A model generated the notes under the pieces. It ran no database searches. It was not told the origin of the DNA and was given only the letters and a program-made list of their open reading frames with translations. A program made the translations under genes and the position numbers. Below, one piece after another: positions 33,037-44,487 of a DNA stretch of 64,000 bases (within the stretch, counting starts at the first letter, position 1; each line of letters begins with the position of its first letter). This DNA is from Mixophyes australis (lineage: Eukaryota > Chordata > Amphibia > Anura > Limnodynastidae): assembly GCA_036250195.1 (NCBI GenBank), contig JAVHZZ010000005.1, positions 133,605,249 to 133,669,248 on the forward strand, written 5' to 3'.

Positions 33037-34187
33037 TCCACTGGCTCCGTATGTGGATAACGGGTTATACCTGTATGGCTTCAGATACTTTAATAGTCTT
33101 TCACTGAAATCCTTCAGTTATACCATAAAGGGTAACATACAATGAAGATCTGAATTAGGGCAAAATGGACTCTCTTCTTTTGGACCTGAATGAAAGATTT
33201 TAACTACTTCAGGATATGTCTGTCCGGAGCTTACTTTACAAGTAGTACTATTAGTGTGAAATCCAGTTGCACAAACTATCTGCCAAATTCTTTTTTGAGG
33301 TCTATGATCTATTCCTTTTGTAAGACCTAACTTTAATTGACAATAATTCACAGAAGCAACTATAATCTATTCGGGAGCATATGTTTTGCAATACAACACA
33401 ACTTCAGCTGTTCAATATTCACAACCCAATTCTCTCTGTATGAGTGAAAAATTCCAGACATTGATATCTTAATACAGGCTATTTACTCTTTACAGCACTT
33501 TCAGTTTCTTTTCATTAAGCCAAGGAGTTCCTCATTTCAGCAATCTGACTCATAAAACAAAAAATAAACAAAACCTTTTCTTTCTGCAATCTGTCTTAAA
33601 TTACTGCAGGGACACACAATAGGATTCACAATGTTTCCTGGAACATGATGTAAATAATCAAAATCATCAACGTGAGTTCCCACTATAATTGTCAAATTTT
33701 CCTAGGGGTCTGAATTTAATCCCCAATATATTCCTGTGTGTGCTATTTGAGGCAATATCCCAGTTAATGTGAGTAAGCGATCTCCCCTTGACTGAAACAC
33801 AATGCACCCTGAACAGTCTCTACAGCTCAACTCAATCAATTGATCCATCAACCATTCACTTTACAATTCAATATTATTATCCACTCAATATCTTAACCAT
33901 CTGCTGTCCCTCTTACAACAATCTACAGGATAACCTTTAATTATTATTTCCCTTTCAGGACCTTTTGGTAATATCTTTAAGCTGTGCAAACAAAGGGCTC
34001 TATGATCTTTGGGAAAATAATTATGGGGTCACTCAAGGATTATATCTGATCCAATCCTTTTCCAATAAATCCTTTAAATATACTGGATTTAAGTGACAGC
34101 CTAATGTAGCATAGTATTCTGACCCATTTGCTACATAACCATATTGTACTCCCTTACTTGTTACAGCTTCTAAATGTGGCCCTTTAA
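33037..34187 (-). other. ERV2 5' leader region
   Basis: Lies between the gag start and the L1 insertion. A 77-codon open stretch (33118-33351) has no domain I recognise. No splice donor was identified. Confidence 0.5.
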
Positions 34188-34200
34188 ATATACTTAACTT

Positions 34201-35316
34201 GAGGGGCGTGGCTTGGCGGCCATTCGAGCTGGACGTGTTGGGAGTGAGCTCCTGCTCCAACGTGTAGTGTACCCCTCGGTACTTCGAGTTGGGGGTGCGC
34301 TCATCAGCAGTGTTCGGACGGAGCTGCACCGGGGAGAACCTGGGCTGCATTTTGAGCCCTCGGACGCCCGTGGAACTGCCGTGTAGCCGAGTGTCGGGAT
34401 TGCGGCCTGGATCTCCACGTGGCTATTAAGGAGCCTCCATCACATCCCCAACCCCATCCTAAGGTTGAACATCACAAGCGGGTCCATACATCCGGATCTG
34501 GGGCTTACCTATTTGGAGGACATCCAATCGTCCCCGCTTGTCAGAACTCCTCTTGGCGGGGCAGCTTAGCGGACGCGGCAGCCTGTCAGCCACAAGCGGA
34601 CGGAGAGCTCCTCCTGCACACAGGATTGTGTCTGGAGGTACGAAGGGGAGATTGTGGGTGGTTGCGGCGGCGCCGCTGGGAGTCCACAACGTCAATCAGT
34701 GGTCTGGATTAAAAGGGGCAGCCCCGGCCCCCCTCTGCATACTAGCACTCAAACGCTCGTTGCAGCACAAAACAGATCCCTCAGCTGCTGACACTTTGGC
34801 CTCACTGACGCCGCGAGACACCAAAATAAGGTACAAGCTGTTTGTATGTCTGGGATGCCTGAAGGAGAGAAGTTGGTTTCCTACAGATAGCAGGGCAGTA
34901 ATATAGAACCATTACAGAAAAGAGTAATCACCTGCTAAATACCAGGCTACATCCAGTGGAAATATTTCTGTTCAGATTTAACGTGTAACAGACCTGGATT
35001 GAGTCTTTCTGATGTAGCAACACTGACATCCGGTGGCAGACTCTCGCTACTACACTACATTATTCAACCTAAGTTTACAAAGTCAACTAGTATATAAATT
35101 CTGCTCTTGGGAAGCTGGCTCTTTAGTCAGAATAGGGCCGCACTGGACACATGGTAATATTCCTTTAAACAGACCACGGCTCGCGTCCTGCGAGATGGCC
35201 GCCTAGACCAATCATGAGGAGGGGTGAATAGCGGCAGTCTTACCTCAACATTATGTACTACCTGCAATGAGTATTATATCTTGAACAAACTGCTGAACAC
35301 ACATAGAGTCGTCTTG
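34201..35316 (+). promoter_or_regulatory. L1-like 5' UTR / internal promoter region
   Basis: Starts GAGGGGCGTGGCTTGG, GC-rich for about 600 bp, before the ORF1 ATG. Full-length LINEs need an internal promoter here; specific sites were not identified. Confidence 0.7.
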
Positions 35317-36432
35317 ATGGGCAAAGACCGTAAAAGCTCAGCTAAGAAAAATCAAGGAAAATCCCAAGAGACCCCTCAACGTTCTGACCTTCGCTCATAT
35401 TTAAAAACCCCTGTGGCCACGGAAGAATCAGAAATGGCATCTCCTTCCGTTGCTTCTGGATCAACATCACCTGACCCACGACAGGACGAAACACGTCGCC
35501 AGAAGGGGACTGAGATAACAGAGCAACCTGATTTGTCACAAGTCTTAAGGATGCTTAAGTCCCTCCCAACTAAGCAAGAGCTACCCTCTAAAAAAGACTT
35601 TGAAGCGTTAGAAGCAAAATTACAAGAGATTGTACACCAAGAAGTGGTCACGCTGCAAGCAGATATCGCCCACCTTGGCCATCGATTGGTTGCACTCGAG
35701 GAACACAAAGAAAAAGGTGATGAACGTGTTACAGCTCTAGAAAAGACGGTGGCGGAGCAGGCAAAGGCCTTGCAGGGATTCCAGCAAAAGATGGACGATC
35801 TAGACAATCGAGGTCGCCGTAATAATTTGCGGATACGGGGTTTGCCAGAAGACGTCCCCCCACAGGGCCTTATTGATGCTTTGACAAAGATGTTTAATGA
35901 GGTCCTAGAATTACCATCCGACAATATAATCGTATTTGACAGGGCGCATAGAGCATTACGCCCAAGGGGGTCCCCAATGGAAATGCCTAGAGATGTTATA
36001 TGCCGTCTCCACTATTACACACAGAAGGATGAAATCGTCCGCAAGCTAAGGGGTCTCCAAGGAGTGGAATTCAACGGTCAGGAAATCCACATATTCCAAG
36101 ATCTATCTTGGCAAACCCTACAATTTCGGAGGTTACTTAAACCCCTTACGGAGGAGCTCCGGAAAAAATCGATTAAATACAGATGGGGCTTCCCGCTCCA
36201 ACTGCAAGTTACACATGAAGGGAAACTGACGGTCCTCAGGATTCCACCAGACCTGCCAGACTTCTGTACCACTCTGAACATTCCTTTAATCACTCTAGCT
36301 GAATGGCAGGAGTCCCATCAACGTTTGTATCCGGTAATGGAGTCCCAACACGATGATAGGTTCCAATTTCCAAGTAGATCCAAGCGGTCACCCCAAAAGC
36401 GTCTGAATCAGCAGGCACAAGGGAACACTTGA
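35317..36432 (+). CDS. ORF1: L1-like ORF1 protein
   Basis: 371 codons from ATG (MGKDRKSSAKK). An in-frame GTG 93 bp upstream is not a plausible start. A basic N-terminus and low-complexity Ser/Thr stretch are followed by a long coiled coil (about residues 80-170, heptad-like LEAKLQEIVHQE, LQADIAHLGHRLVALEE). Next comes the RRM-like domain opening with LDNRGRRNNLRIRGLPED, which in L1 ORF1p binds RNA. A C-terminal domain (about residues 270-340) precedes a basic tail. The product trimerises and coats LINE RNA. No stops or shifts are seen. Confidence 0.93.
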   Translation: MGKDRKSSAKKNQGKSQETPQRSDLRSYLKTPVATEESEMASPSVASGSTSPDPRQDETRRQKGTEITEQPDLSQVLRMLKSLPTKQELPSKKDFEALEAKLQEIVHQEVVTLQADIAHLGHRLVALEEHKEKGDERVTALEKTVAEQAKALQGFQQKMDDLDNRGRRNNLRIRGLPEDVPPQGLIDALTKMFNEVLELPSDNIIVFDRAHRALRPRGSPMEMPRDVICRLHYYTQKDEIVRKLRGLQGVEFNGQEIHIFQDLSWQTLQFRRLLKPLTEELRKKSIKYRWGFPLQLQVTHEGKLTVLRIPPDLPDFCTTLNIPLITLAEWQESHQRLYPVMESQHDDRFQFPSRSKRSPQKRLNQQAQGNT

Positions 36433-37175
36433 ATACGCACAAATGAGTGCGAGACTTCACCCTTAGGAGGAGAACCTCTCATAAGACCCAACTAAAGACC
36501 TGCTACCGTGAATAGCTTCTCTTGGGCGTGAATATTCCTATCCTACCTTTGCCTACTTTATCCCCCTCATCTCTGATATGCTATTTACAACTGTTAGTGT
36601 TCAATATAGATCTGCCTAGCTCATCAATATTTTTCTAAAAGTTTTTCTATAGATTTCTAAGGTTATAGTGTTATAATGTTTTCCAATATTACAATGTTCA
36701 AGTATTTTCGATTAGCTGTGTGTTCATGCATAGTTGTTTGTTGTTCTCTTTACAAAAATTGAATATGTTAGTACATATAAGAAACAGAGGTCCTACACCT
36801 CCCTGGAAGATAGGGACCTGGGCTGAGAATACCCGGGACCCTGCTGAGGACGAGATGCGGACCATCTATCTATGTATGTTTGATTGTCGCTGTTTACTGC
36901 CCTCCTCAGGGCTCCAAGACCGAGTGTTATATTCCGGACCATGTTTGGATCACGATCCTATATGGTATGCCGGAACGGTCTTACAAAATTGCCAATGATT
37001 AGTAGCTCTTTGCTGATACTGATACTTCAGTCTAAGCACTTATGGCTTCCTGACCCTCTTCCCTCCCCCTTCATTCCTACTCTCTTCAATTCCCCCCCAC
37101 TACAATTCACCTATGGGTTCATACACACTTTCCCCTTGTGGTGGTACACAGGTAAATACCTAGAACTGCTTGGTA
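36433..37175 (+). other. L1-like inter-ORF spacer
   Basis: 743 bp without a conserved frame between ORF1 and ORF2. ORF2 of L1 elements is translated from the same RNA by an unusual downstream initiation. Confidence 0.75.
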
Positions 37176-40100
37176 ATGGTGGGTAGACTTAAATGCGTTA
37201 CCCTTAACGTTAAGGGTCTAAATGTCCCGGAAAAGCGGTCCCGTTTATTACGCGACCTTATGGCCAAAAAAATTGACGTAGCCTTTTTACAGGAAACTCA
37301 TTTCAAGCAAGGTTCTGCTCCTAGGTTGAGCAGCCGCCAATTTCCACATGTCTTTATGAGTAACAATGCGGAAAATAAGTCCCTGGGAGTGGCAATTCTC
37401 ATGTCCAGTCGTTTGCCTGTTCAGGACATAGACACACATACATTACAGGAAGGCAGAGGTTTGGCAGTGACATGTATGATATCCACCCAAATGTATACCT
37501 TTGTTAATATTTATGGTCCGAACTCTAATCAACCTGTATTTCTAGAAAAGCTTCTGGACAAAGTGGAATCGTTAAAGAAGGGCATCACTGTAATGGGCGG
37601 AGATTTCAACTGGGTTCTACATCCTCCGACGGACTCATCTTCGGGATCCGCCAGACTGGCCGGTAAGCTGTATCGAAGGGTGAGACGTACTATGCACGAA
37701 CACCAGCTGGTTGACGCGTGGCGTCTTAAACATCCCACAGACCGTGACTATACTTTCTTCTCGCACCCACATAACACGTATTCGAGACTGGACTATTTCT
37801 TCCTTACCCATAACCATTTGCCCTTGATTTCAGAGGTAACTATAGGCCAGATCACATGGTCAGATCACGCGCCGGTGTACCTGACGCTCTCTATTTCTAA
37901 GACAGTTAAGAGACCTTTCACCTGGAGACTAAACGAACTCCTAATTCAAGAAGCGCATAACAAGACAATGATAGAAGAGGCTATCACGGATTATGTCCAA
38001 ACCAACGACACACCCGACATTTCGAAGATTTCCTTATGGGAAGCTCATAAATGCGTTATACGGGGTAAACTTATTCAAATGGGTGCGGTTAGAAAGCGAG
38101 AAAAAATTGCCCATAGGGACTCGCTCCTAGAAAAAATAAAGACACTTGAAACGTGTCACAAATCAGACCTGGATCCCTCTGTTATGATAGAACTGACAGA
38201 AACCAGGAAGGCCTTAAATCAACTAATGTCAGATAAAATTAAATATGACCTCCGTAGATGTCAGAACCAATTTTATCAGTGGGGAGATAAGCCAGGGAAG
38301 CTTCTGGCCCGTGCTTTGCGCAAACAGAGAGCTCAACTATATGTTCCCCAGATCAAGACAGACGCAGGGTCCACACTAGTTCACACTTCTGATATCGCTG
38401 GGGCGTTCCGGGACTATTACACCAAGCTTTATAATCTGTTTGACACATCTAACACATCTAGCCTCCCGACCAAACAGACCCGCATAGCAGAATACCTTGA
38501 ACGCATAGATTTTCCCACGCTAGATGAGGATTCTGTACAACTGTTAGAAGAACCCTTTACGACTGAGGAACTAGAGGAGGCGATCAAGACGACGCCATCA
38601 GGGAAGAGCCCGGGGCCGGACGGTTTTACCACTCTTTACTACAAAACTTTCAAAACACAATTAGTACCTCTTTTGCTCCAGGCCTTTAACTCTGTCTCTG
38701 CCCAGAAACACTTTTCCCCTCAAACACTAGCTGCCCAGATTACTGTATTGCCAAAAGAAGGGAAAGATCCAGCTTCATGTGCTAGTTATAGGCCCATCTC
38801 TCTACTTAATGGGGACATTAAACTTTACGCTAAACTGATTGCAAATAGATTAAAACCATATCTGACCCAAATCATTCATTCTGATCAGGTGGGGTTTGTT
38901 CCGGGAAGGGAGGCAAGGGACAATACCACTAAGATAATTAATTTGGTACAATACGCACACACCGCCAACATCCCTACGGTTTTACTATCCACAGATGCCG
39001 AAAAGGCGTTTGATAGAGTGGACTGGGAATTTATGAGGGGGGTCCTTAGTCACTTGGGTTTAGGTCCATTGAGTATGGCCCGAATAGAGGCTCTATATAT
39101 AAAACCAACGGCAAGAGTCCGGGTTAACGGGGAACTATCAGAACCCATTGTAATATCCAACGGTACCAGACAGGGATGCCCCTTGTCTCCGTTGATCTTT
39201 ATCTTGTGTATGGAAGCATTGGCTCGATCCATCCGGGCAAACCCTGATATCTCTGGTCTACGGTTAGAAGACAAAAGCTTTAAATTGGCGCTTTTCGCGG
39301 ATGACCTCCTGGCAATCCTCACTAATCCTGTGGTTTCAATTCCTAACTTAGTGTCAGAATTTCAGCAGTTTGGCGAGCTGTCTGGCTTTAAAATAAACTA
39401 TTCAAAATCGGTAGCACTCAACATCTCTGCGCCCGAGACAGTGGTTGAAGGCCTGAAGCCAGCATTCTCATTCACGTGGCATTCCTCACGACTTAAATAT
39501 TTGGGGGTGTTTATCAATAAGGATAACAAAAAGATTTTTGAGGACAATTTTATCCCCATCACCAATACAATTAGTAGAGACCTGAAAAACTGGTGTCCAA
39601 AAGGCTTTTCTCTGATAGGCAGAGTCAACGTGGTCAAGATGAATGTATTACCACGGATTCTCTACTTGCTCCAAACTCTCCCTATACACCTTCCCACCTC
39701 CTGGTTCAAGACGCTACATAAAGCAGTTAGGGATTTTGTATGGAATGGGAGGCGCCCACGTTTTAAACATGACATTTTATATATGCGGAAACACGCTGGG
39801 GGGCTACAATTACCCAACTTCGCGTTATACTACGATGCGGTCATACTAAATAGAGTGGTGGACTGGACAAGGCAGAGACTGGACAAGCAGTGGGTCTGGA
39901 TAGAGAGTTACGTCGCAGGCAAGGCCCTTAAGTTCTCATCATGGCTACACTCACTCCCTAAAATCATCCACCCGACTGTTTCGCCAACCCTAGCTAGATG
40001 GGCCAAATTACGCGCGGCTCCTCATATTTCCTCACGACACTCGCCTTTGACCCCGATATTTGACAACCCAGAGTTTCCTCCAGGACTTACTAGACAGACA

Positions 40101-40979
40101 TTCAGATGTTGGATTGGGGCAGGACTCCGCAGGGCTGGCCAGCTGGTGGACGCGTCTGGGGTCTTACCCTTCACCATTCTCCAAGCTAAATGGGAACTAC
40201 CAAATGCGGAGATTTGGCGATATATACAGCTCCGCCATTTTCTGGGGTCTTCGGAGGTCCGAGAGTCGGTGGGGAGGTCGCTTACCCAGTTTGAATCTAT
40301 ATGTACCACTGCATTATATCCTAATCATACTTTGTCTCTCATTTACAGTATTCTCATTGAACATGCTTATAACAAACAACCTACCTTCATTAGAGAGTGG
40401 GAAAGGGAGCTGGCTTGCACGATTCCTGAGCAAGATTGGAAAAATATCCTTTTACGCACTCAGTCAAGCTCGGTCAGTGTACGGGTGGTGGAGACACAAT
40501 ATAAAATTTTGACTAGGTGGTATAGATGCCCCAACCTGCTGGCTAAGATGGTGCCTGGGATGTCAAACTTGTGTTGGCGATGTATGTCAGCACCAGGTAC
40601 TCCGTTGCATATATGGTGGGAGTGCATAGCTCTTAGAACTTTTTGGGACGCAGTTCTTTTGATTTCAAAAGAAATAATGGGCGTTGAACCGCCTAATTGC
40701 CCCAAATACTGGTTATTGAATCTTAATAAATTGACCATCTCAAAATATAAAAAATCAACAATTAAAAACCTTAGCAACGCGGCAAAGGCTGTGATCCCGG
40801 TGCATTGGAGATCACAGAATATTCCTACCATCAAAGAGTGGTTTGCCCGTCTAGAATCCTACAGAATAATGGATGACATACTCTATTCATCAAGAGACAA
40901 ATATAGGGAGTATTACTATATATGGTTCAAGTGGCTTGAATTTAAGGATTCGCCACTATATTCTCAGTGGAATAGGTGA
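37176..40979 (+). CDS. ORF2: L1-like ORF2: endonuclease-reverse transcriptase
   Basis: 1267 codons from ATG (MVGRLKCVTLN). The APE-type endonuclease fills residues 1-240, with N11, E40 (QETHF), D143/N145 (GGDFNW) and SDHAPV (D230, H231). The reverse transcriptase has SPGPDGF, RPISLLNGDIK, DAEKAFDRVDW, GTRQGCPLSP and the catalytic FADD at 707-710, then YLGV. The C-terminus carries a cysteine-histidine knuckle (CWRC at about 1133, then H and C within 22 residues). The protein nicks target DNA and copies its own RNA from the nick. The frame is complete, so it may be active. Confidence 0.95.
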   Translation: MVGRLKCVTLNVKGLNVPEKRSRLLRDLMAKKIDVAFLQETHFKQGSAPRLSSRQFPHVFMSNNAENKSLGVAILMSSRLPVQDIDTHTLQEGRGLAVTCMISTQMYTFVNIYGPNSNQPVFLEKLLDKVESLKKGITVMGGDFNWVLHPPTDSSSGSARLAGKLYRRVRRTMHEHQLVDAWRLKHPTDRDYTFFSHPHNTYSRLDYFFLTHNHLPLISEVTIGQITWSDHAPVYLTLSISKTVKRPFTWRLNELLIQEAHNKTMIEEAITDYVQTNDTPDISKISLWEAHKCVIRGKLIQMGAVRKREKIAHRDSLLEKIKTLETCHKSDLDPSVMIELTETRKALNQLMSDKIKYDLRRCQNQFYQWGDKPGKLLARALRKQRAQLYVPQIKTDAGSTLVHTSDIAGAFRDYYTKLYNLFDTSNTSSLPTKQTRIAEYLERIDFPTLDEDSVQLLEEPFTTEELEEAIKTTPSGKSPGPDGFTTLYYKTFKTQLVPLLLQAFNSVSAQKHFSPQTLAAQITVLPKEGKDPASCASYRPISLLNGDIKLYAKLIANRLKPYLTQIIHSDQVGFVPGREARDNTTKIINLVQYAHTANIPTVLLSTDAEKAFDRVDWEFMRGVLSHLGLGPLSMARIEALYIKPTARVRVNGELSEPIVISNGTRQGCPLSPLIFILCMEALARSIRANPDISGLRLEDKSFKLALFADDLLAILTNPVVSIPNLVSEFQQFGELSGFKINYSKSVALNISAPETVVEGLKPAFSFTWHSSRLKYLGVFINKDNKKIFEDNFIPITNTISRDLKNWCPKGFSLIGRVNVVKMNVLPRILYLLQTLPIHLPTSWFKTLHKAVRDFVWNGRRPRFKHDILYMRKHAGGLQLPNFALYYDAVILNRVVDWTRQRLDKQWVWIESYVAGKALKFSSWLHSLPKIIHPTVSPTLARWAKLRAAPHISSRHSPLTPIFDNPEFPPGLTRQTFRCWIGAGLRRAGQLVDASGVLPFTILQAKWELPNAEIWRYIQLRHFLGSSEVRESVGRSLTQFESICTTALYPNHTLSLIYSILIEHAYNKQPTFIREWERELACTIPEQDWKNILLRTQSSSVSVRVVETQYKILTRWYRCPNLLAKMVPGMSNLCWRCMSAPGTPLHIWWECIALRTFWDAVLLISKEIMGVEPPNCPKYWLLNLNKLTISKYKKSTIKNLSNAAKAVIPVHWRSQNIPTIKEWFARLESYRIMDDILYSSRDKYREYYYIWFKWLEFKDSPLYSQWNR

Positions 40980-41280
40980 AACCCCCCCCCCCCCCCCCTT
41001 TCCCCTCTCTCTCATCTCTGATCTATCCCTCCTTCCCTGTCTGTATTCCTCTTGACCTTTCCCCCATCCTTACATGGTGTATTATAGTATACTAAATGGT
41101 ACTTTGTTTTTTTTTTATATACTGGTGCAATGACACACCTCATTCATGTAACTGTATCTTTATATGCAATGTTTATTAATGACTTTAATGCATCGTTCAA
41201 TTCAAAACAGATATATTTGTAAAAGCTGTTTAATTTTCTTTCCAATAAAAAAAGAATTTAAAAAAAAAAAAAAAAAAAAA
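40980..41280 (+). other. L1-like 3' UTR and poly-A
   Basis: A C run directly after the ORF2 stop, then CT-rich sequence, an AATAAA near 41244 and about 20 A at the end. Confidence 0.88.
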
Positions 41281-41301
41281 ATATACTTAACTTTCTCAAA
41301 A

Positions 41302-42320
41302 TTATACATAGTAACATAGTTGATGAGGTTGAAAAAAGACACCAGTCCATCAAGTTCAACCTATTTTGGATCTCCTGCGATCCTGCACTTATATTTGAAA
41401 TTAATCCAGAGTAAGCAACCGCCAATCTGTTTCAATTTTGAAAATCCCCCCAGACTCAATATTGCAATCCAATTTTTACCCTATATCCACTACTATCCTT
41501 TATTTTAAATTAACGGTCGTATCCCTGGATACACCTTTCCGCTAAAAATTTGTGTAACCCTTTCTTAAACACATCTATTGAATCTGCCATCACAACCTTC
41601 CCTGGCAATGAATTCCATATCTTGACTGCCCTTACTGTAAAGAACCCCTTTCTTTGCTGGTTGTGAAATTTCCTCTCCTCTAACCTTAGGGGATGACCAC
41701 GTGTCCTGTGTATGGTCCTTGGGGTAAAAAGTTCCCATGAAAGCTCTCGTATTGACCCCTAATGTATTTGTACATAGTAATCATATCTCCCATTAGATGC
41801 CTCTTTTCTAAAGTAAACATGCCTAAACTGGCTAACCTTTCCTCATAACTTAATGACTCCATACCCTTTATCAATTCTGTCGCCCTTCTCTGAACCCTTT
41901 CTAGTTCCAAATTATCTTTTTTATAGAGTGGTGCCCAGAACTGTACTGCATATTCAAGATAAGATCTTACCAACGATTTATACAGTGGCAAAATTACACT
42001 GTCTTCCCTTGCATCTATGCCCCTTTTTATGCATGCCAATACTTTGTTTGCCCTTGCAGCTGCTGCTTGACATTGAGCACTATTGCTAAGTCTACTGTCT
42101 ACGAGCACTCCTAAATCCTTTTCCATTATAGATTCTCCTAAATTAATTCCATTTAATTTATAGATTGCGTTCTTGTTTTTGATCCCTGAATGCATAACCT
42201 TACATTTATCTGTGTTAAACCTCATATTCCATTTGGCCGCCCAATCCTCCAGTTTTTTTAAGTCCCTCTGTAGAGAAGCTACATCTTGCTCTGATTTTAT
42301 TACTTTACAAAGTTTATACA
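41302..42320 (-). mobile_element. 5'-truncated CR1/jockey-group LINE
   Basis: The minus strand encodes the C-terminal part of a reverse transcriptase (41686-42320): RFNTDKCKVMHSG, KDLGVLVDSRLSNSAQCQA, YAVQFWAPLYKKDNLELE, VQRRATELIKGMESLSYEER. These are hallmarks of jockey/CR1/L2-type LINEs. A 3' tail ends in ACTATGTTACTATGT near 41302. Upstream domains are absent, as expected from 5' truncation. It lies in the ERV2 leader, separate from the L1 insertion. Confidence 0.85.
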
Positions 42321-42324
42321 ACAC

Positions 42325-42792
42325 TTACAATTATTGCACGTTCCTTGCCCAATATACTGTCAAATAACTAAACAGTACAGTAATTAAGGAAAGAAAGAAA
42401 GAGAAGAAAAACAACAACAAAAAATAAAAAATGTTCTTTTTCTTTTTTCCCAACACAGATATAACAATGAGTAACTCTTGTTCTAGCCAAATAATTCTAT
42501 CCCATTATTACCACATTTTGCATACACAATAAACTTATATCTTAGCAATTAGACTGAACTTTTAAACTAAAAACAAAATCTTTGCAATTCTAGTTAAAAA
42601 TATGACTCATCAATTGGGTTCGTGGAACTCGACAAATCAACTAGAAAGGAGTATTTCCATGAACCACAAGTACTGAATACTGAGTAATCAAAGGTGTAAA
42701 TCACAATGCAATTGATTACTCACCATGGATTCTGTAGTCAGTTGTTGTGGATCGTTATGGAAAGTTCTGTACTCCTGACAGGTGATGTGAGA
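42325..42792 (-). other. ERV2 5' leader, proximal part
   Basis: AT-rich non-coding sequence between the CR1-group LINE and the primer site. Confidence 0.55.
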
Positions 42793-42811
42793 TTCCCAGG
42801 TTTCGCCACCA
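42793..42811 (-). promoter_or_regulatory. ERV2 primer binding site, tRNA-Phe-like
   Basis: The minus strand reads TGGTGGCGAAACCTGGGAA three bases after the LTR. It differs at two positions from the complement of the tRNA-Phe 3' end over its first 17 bases. ERV1 uses a Pro-type site, so the two proviruses are separate lineages. Confidence 0.72.
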
Positions 42812-42814
42812 AAA

Positions 42815-43153
42815 TGTCTAAACTCCTGTATTGCTATACAGAGGTATATTTAACCAGCAATTGACAAGCCAAAGCTAATATGTATAATGCTGTATCAGCA
42901 ATGTGATGTATATGATCGATCAGAGCTCAGAAAAAGAGACCACACAGCCTTGTCTGGTGTTCAAATTGAACTGGTTTACTCATTCAAAATAGCTCATATT
43001 TATAACAAAATTACGTCATAATCACGTCAGTGGAAAATAATTAATTACATCAGTGTATAACATTATTTAAAATTGTTGCAAGCTTCTATAGAACTTTGAA
43101 GTATAAGTATAAAATACTGTGTCCGTCAGCATGGTGATTTCTGATATTTCTCA
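42815..43153 (-). repeat. ERV2 5' LTR
   Basis: 339 bp matching 16200-16538, beginning TGAGAAATATCAG and ending GTTTAGACA in element orientation. A minus-strand TATAAA-like word lies at about 42999-43004. Confidence 0.9.
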
Positions 43154-44298
43154 ATATCCCTCAGTGACGTCAGTTAATTTATTCACTACACTGAGCTGGG
43201 GGCGGGAGATTTAAAAGTGGTCCGAGGTTCCTGCTGTGATCACCTATCTATCATCTGTGTTCTGTGCAGAAAGCCAGTGAGATATGTAGCGAGTAACATA
43301 ACACAGCTCTCCTTACAGCAGCCAACAGACTTTACTCCTGCCTGCATTGAAACCTGAATTTGGGGAGAACACGATATTCACAAGCTGCACTTCACAGCTG
43401 GAAAACATGAGCCACTTGGTGTATGCCATTGCGTGGCTCACTAACATGTCACACACTCGCTGTCCTCATACTGCACTACCTGTCACTCACTGCCCTGGAA
43501 ATTGCACTGTTTTACAAATATTATAATTACATAATATTCTCTATCATTCCGGACCTCGTTTAACTGTACGCCAATAAATGCACAGGTGTAGACATGTTTA
43601 CATATATTTACTATATCCTGTCTCACGTTTATTAAATTCACAAAACGTCTTGCTGTGTCTGCGAGATATGAAAGGATCAGTGGTAGTATATCTATTTTGT
43701 CGTTAAGGGTGGACTTGGGTTGAAAGGAATCGAAGCATGTGTGCTTGATTTTTGCCTTTCTTTTTGCAAAGATATGATGCTTTTGTTTGAGTTGTATGGC
43801 TCTATATGCTGGGGTTTCTTGCATTCCTGAGCTCAGTTACGTTTATCTCTGCTAGGAGATGGGAAAGTCTGGCTGCTGTAGATGAACATACACTTCAAGT
43901 TGTCACACTGGCTGCACTCTGGAGCGATGTGTCAAATAGTGTGTAGTATACTACAACACGCAGTATAAATCTCTATCTAGTCCACTGCACTGCAGATACA
44001 TTTCTTCTAAAGTACTGCATTGCACTATATAACTGCAGAGCGCATGTATATCTAGCTAAGTGCCCATCTCATTCACTGCAGTATCTGGAAGTAATGGTTC
44101 TCAGTGTAATGCATAGGATATAGAGAGATGCACTCTGCCAGAGACATTCAGAAGCAAGTTGCAGCACACATATGAGGGAGAGACAGCAAGCTGACTGTGA
44201 TCATCTGATAGCGATCACAATATGGCAGCGTCAGGAATAGGTGGTAGGGGCTCTTTTTAGGGAGCTTACCTTGGACGTCTGCGCTTGATGGGAGTGTC
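43154..44298. other. Intron flank with dispersed repeat
   Basis: 43158-43225 is a copy of the repeat at 12520-12585. The rest is unrecognised. A 113-codon minus-strand frame at 43483-43824 has no known domain. Confidence 0.5.
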
Positions 44299-44484
44299 TT
44301 TGGGATTGGTACTGCCGTTACGGAATCTTCGGGTGTTCCAATTACCAAACTTGTTGTTTTCTTTGGGATTGGTGCTGCCATTACGGAATCTTCGGGTGTT
44401 CCAATTACCGAACTTGTTGTTTGTCTTTGGGATTGGTGCTGCAGTTACGGAATCTCCGGGTGTTCCAATTACCGAACTTGTTGT
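44299..44484. repeat. 63-bp tandem repeat split by DIRS1
   Basis: Three units of GGGATTGGTGCTGCCGTTAC, then GGAATCTTCGGGTGTTCCAA and TTACCGAACTTGTTGTTTTC. A further unit resumes at 49141-49197 on the other side of DIRS1, so DIRS1 landed inside the array. Confidence 0.9.
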
Positions 44485-44487
44485 TTT

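Larger units (their letters stand above)
34201..41280 (+). mobile_element. Full-length L1/Tx1-like LINE, both ORFs open
   Basis: A 7.1-kb insertion in the ERV2 leader, flanked by a perfect 13-bp target duplication ATATACTTAACTT (34188-34200 and 41281-41293) and ending in a poly-A tract. It has a 1.1-kb 5' UTR, ORF1, a spacer, ORF2 and a short 3' UTR. ORF1 has the coiled-coil/RRM form of L1, and ORF2 has endonuclease, reverse transcriptase and a CCHC C-terminus. The wording of ORF2 (TLNVKGLNVPEKR) is that of L1-clade elements of fish and amphibians. It looks young. Confidence 0.95.

Noticed and set aside
35376..35924. 182-codon frame antisense to L1 ORF1
   Set aside because: It is a Ser/Arg-rich shadow of the coding strand with no domain.
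43483..43824. 113-codon minus-strand frame
   Set aside because: No recognisable motif, AT-rich composition, no splice or promoter context; probably chance.
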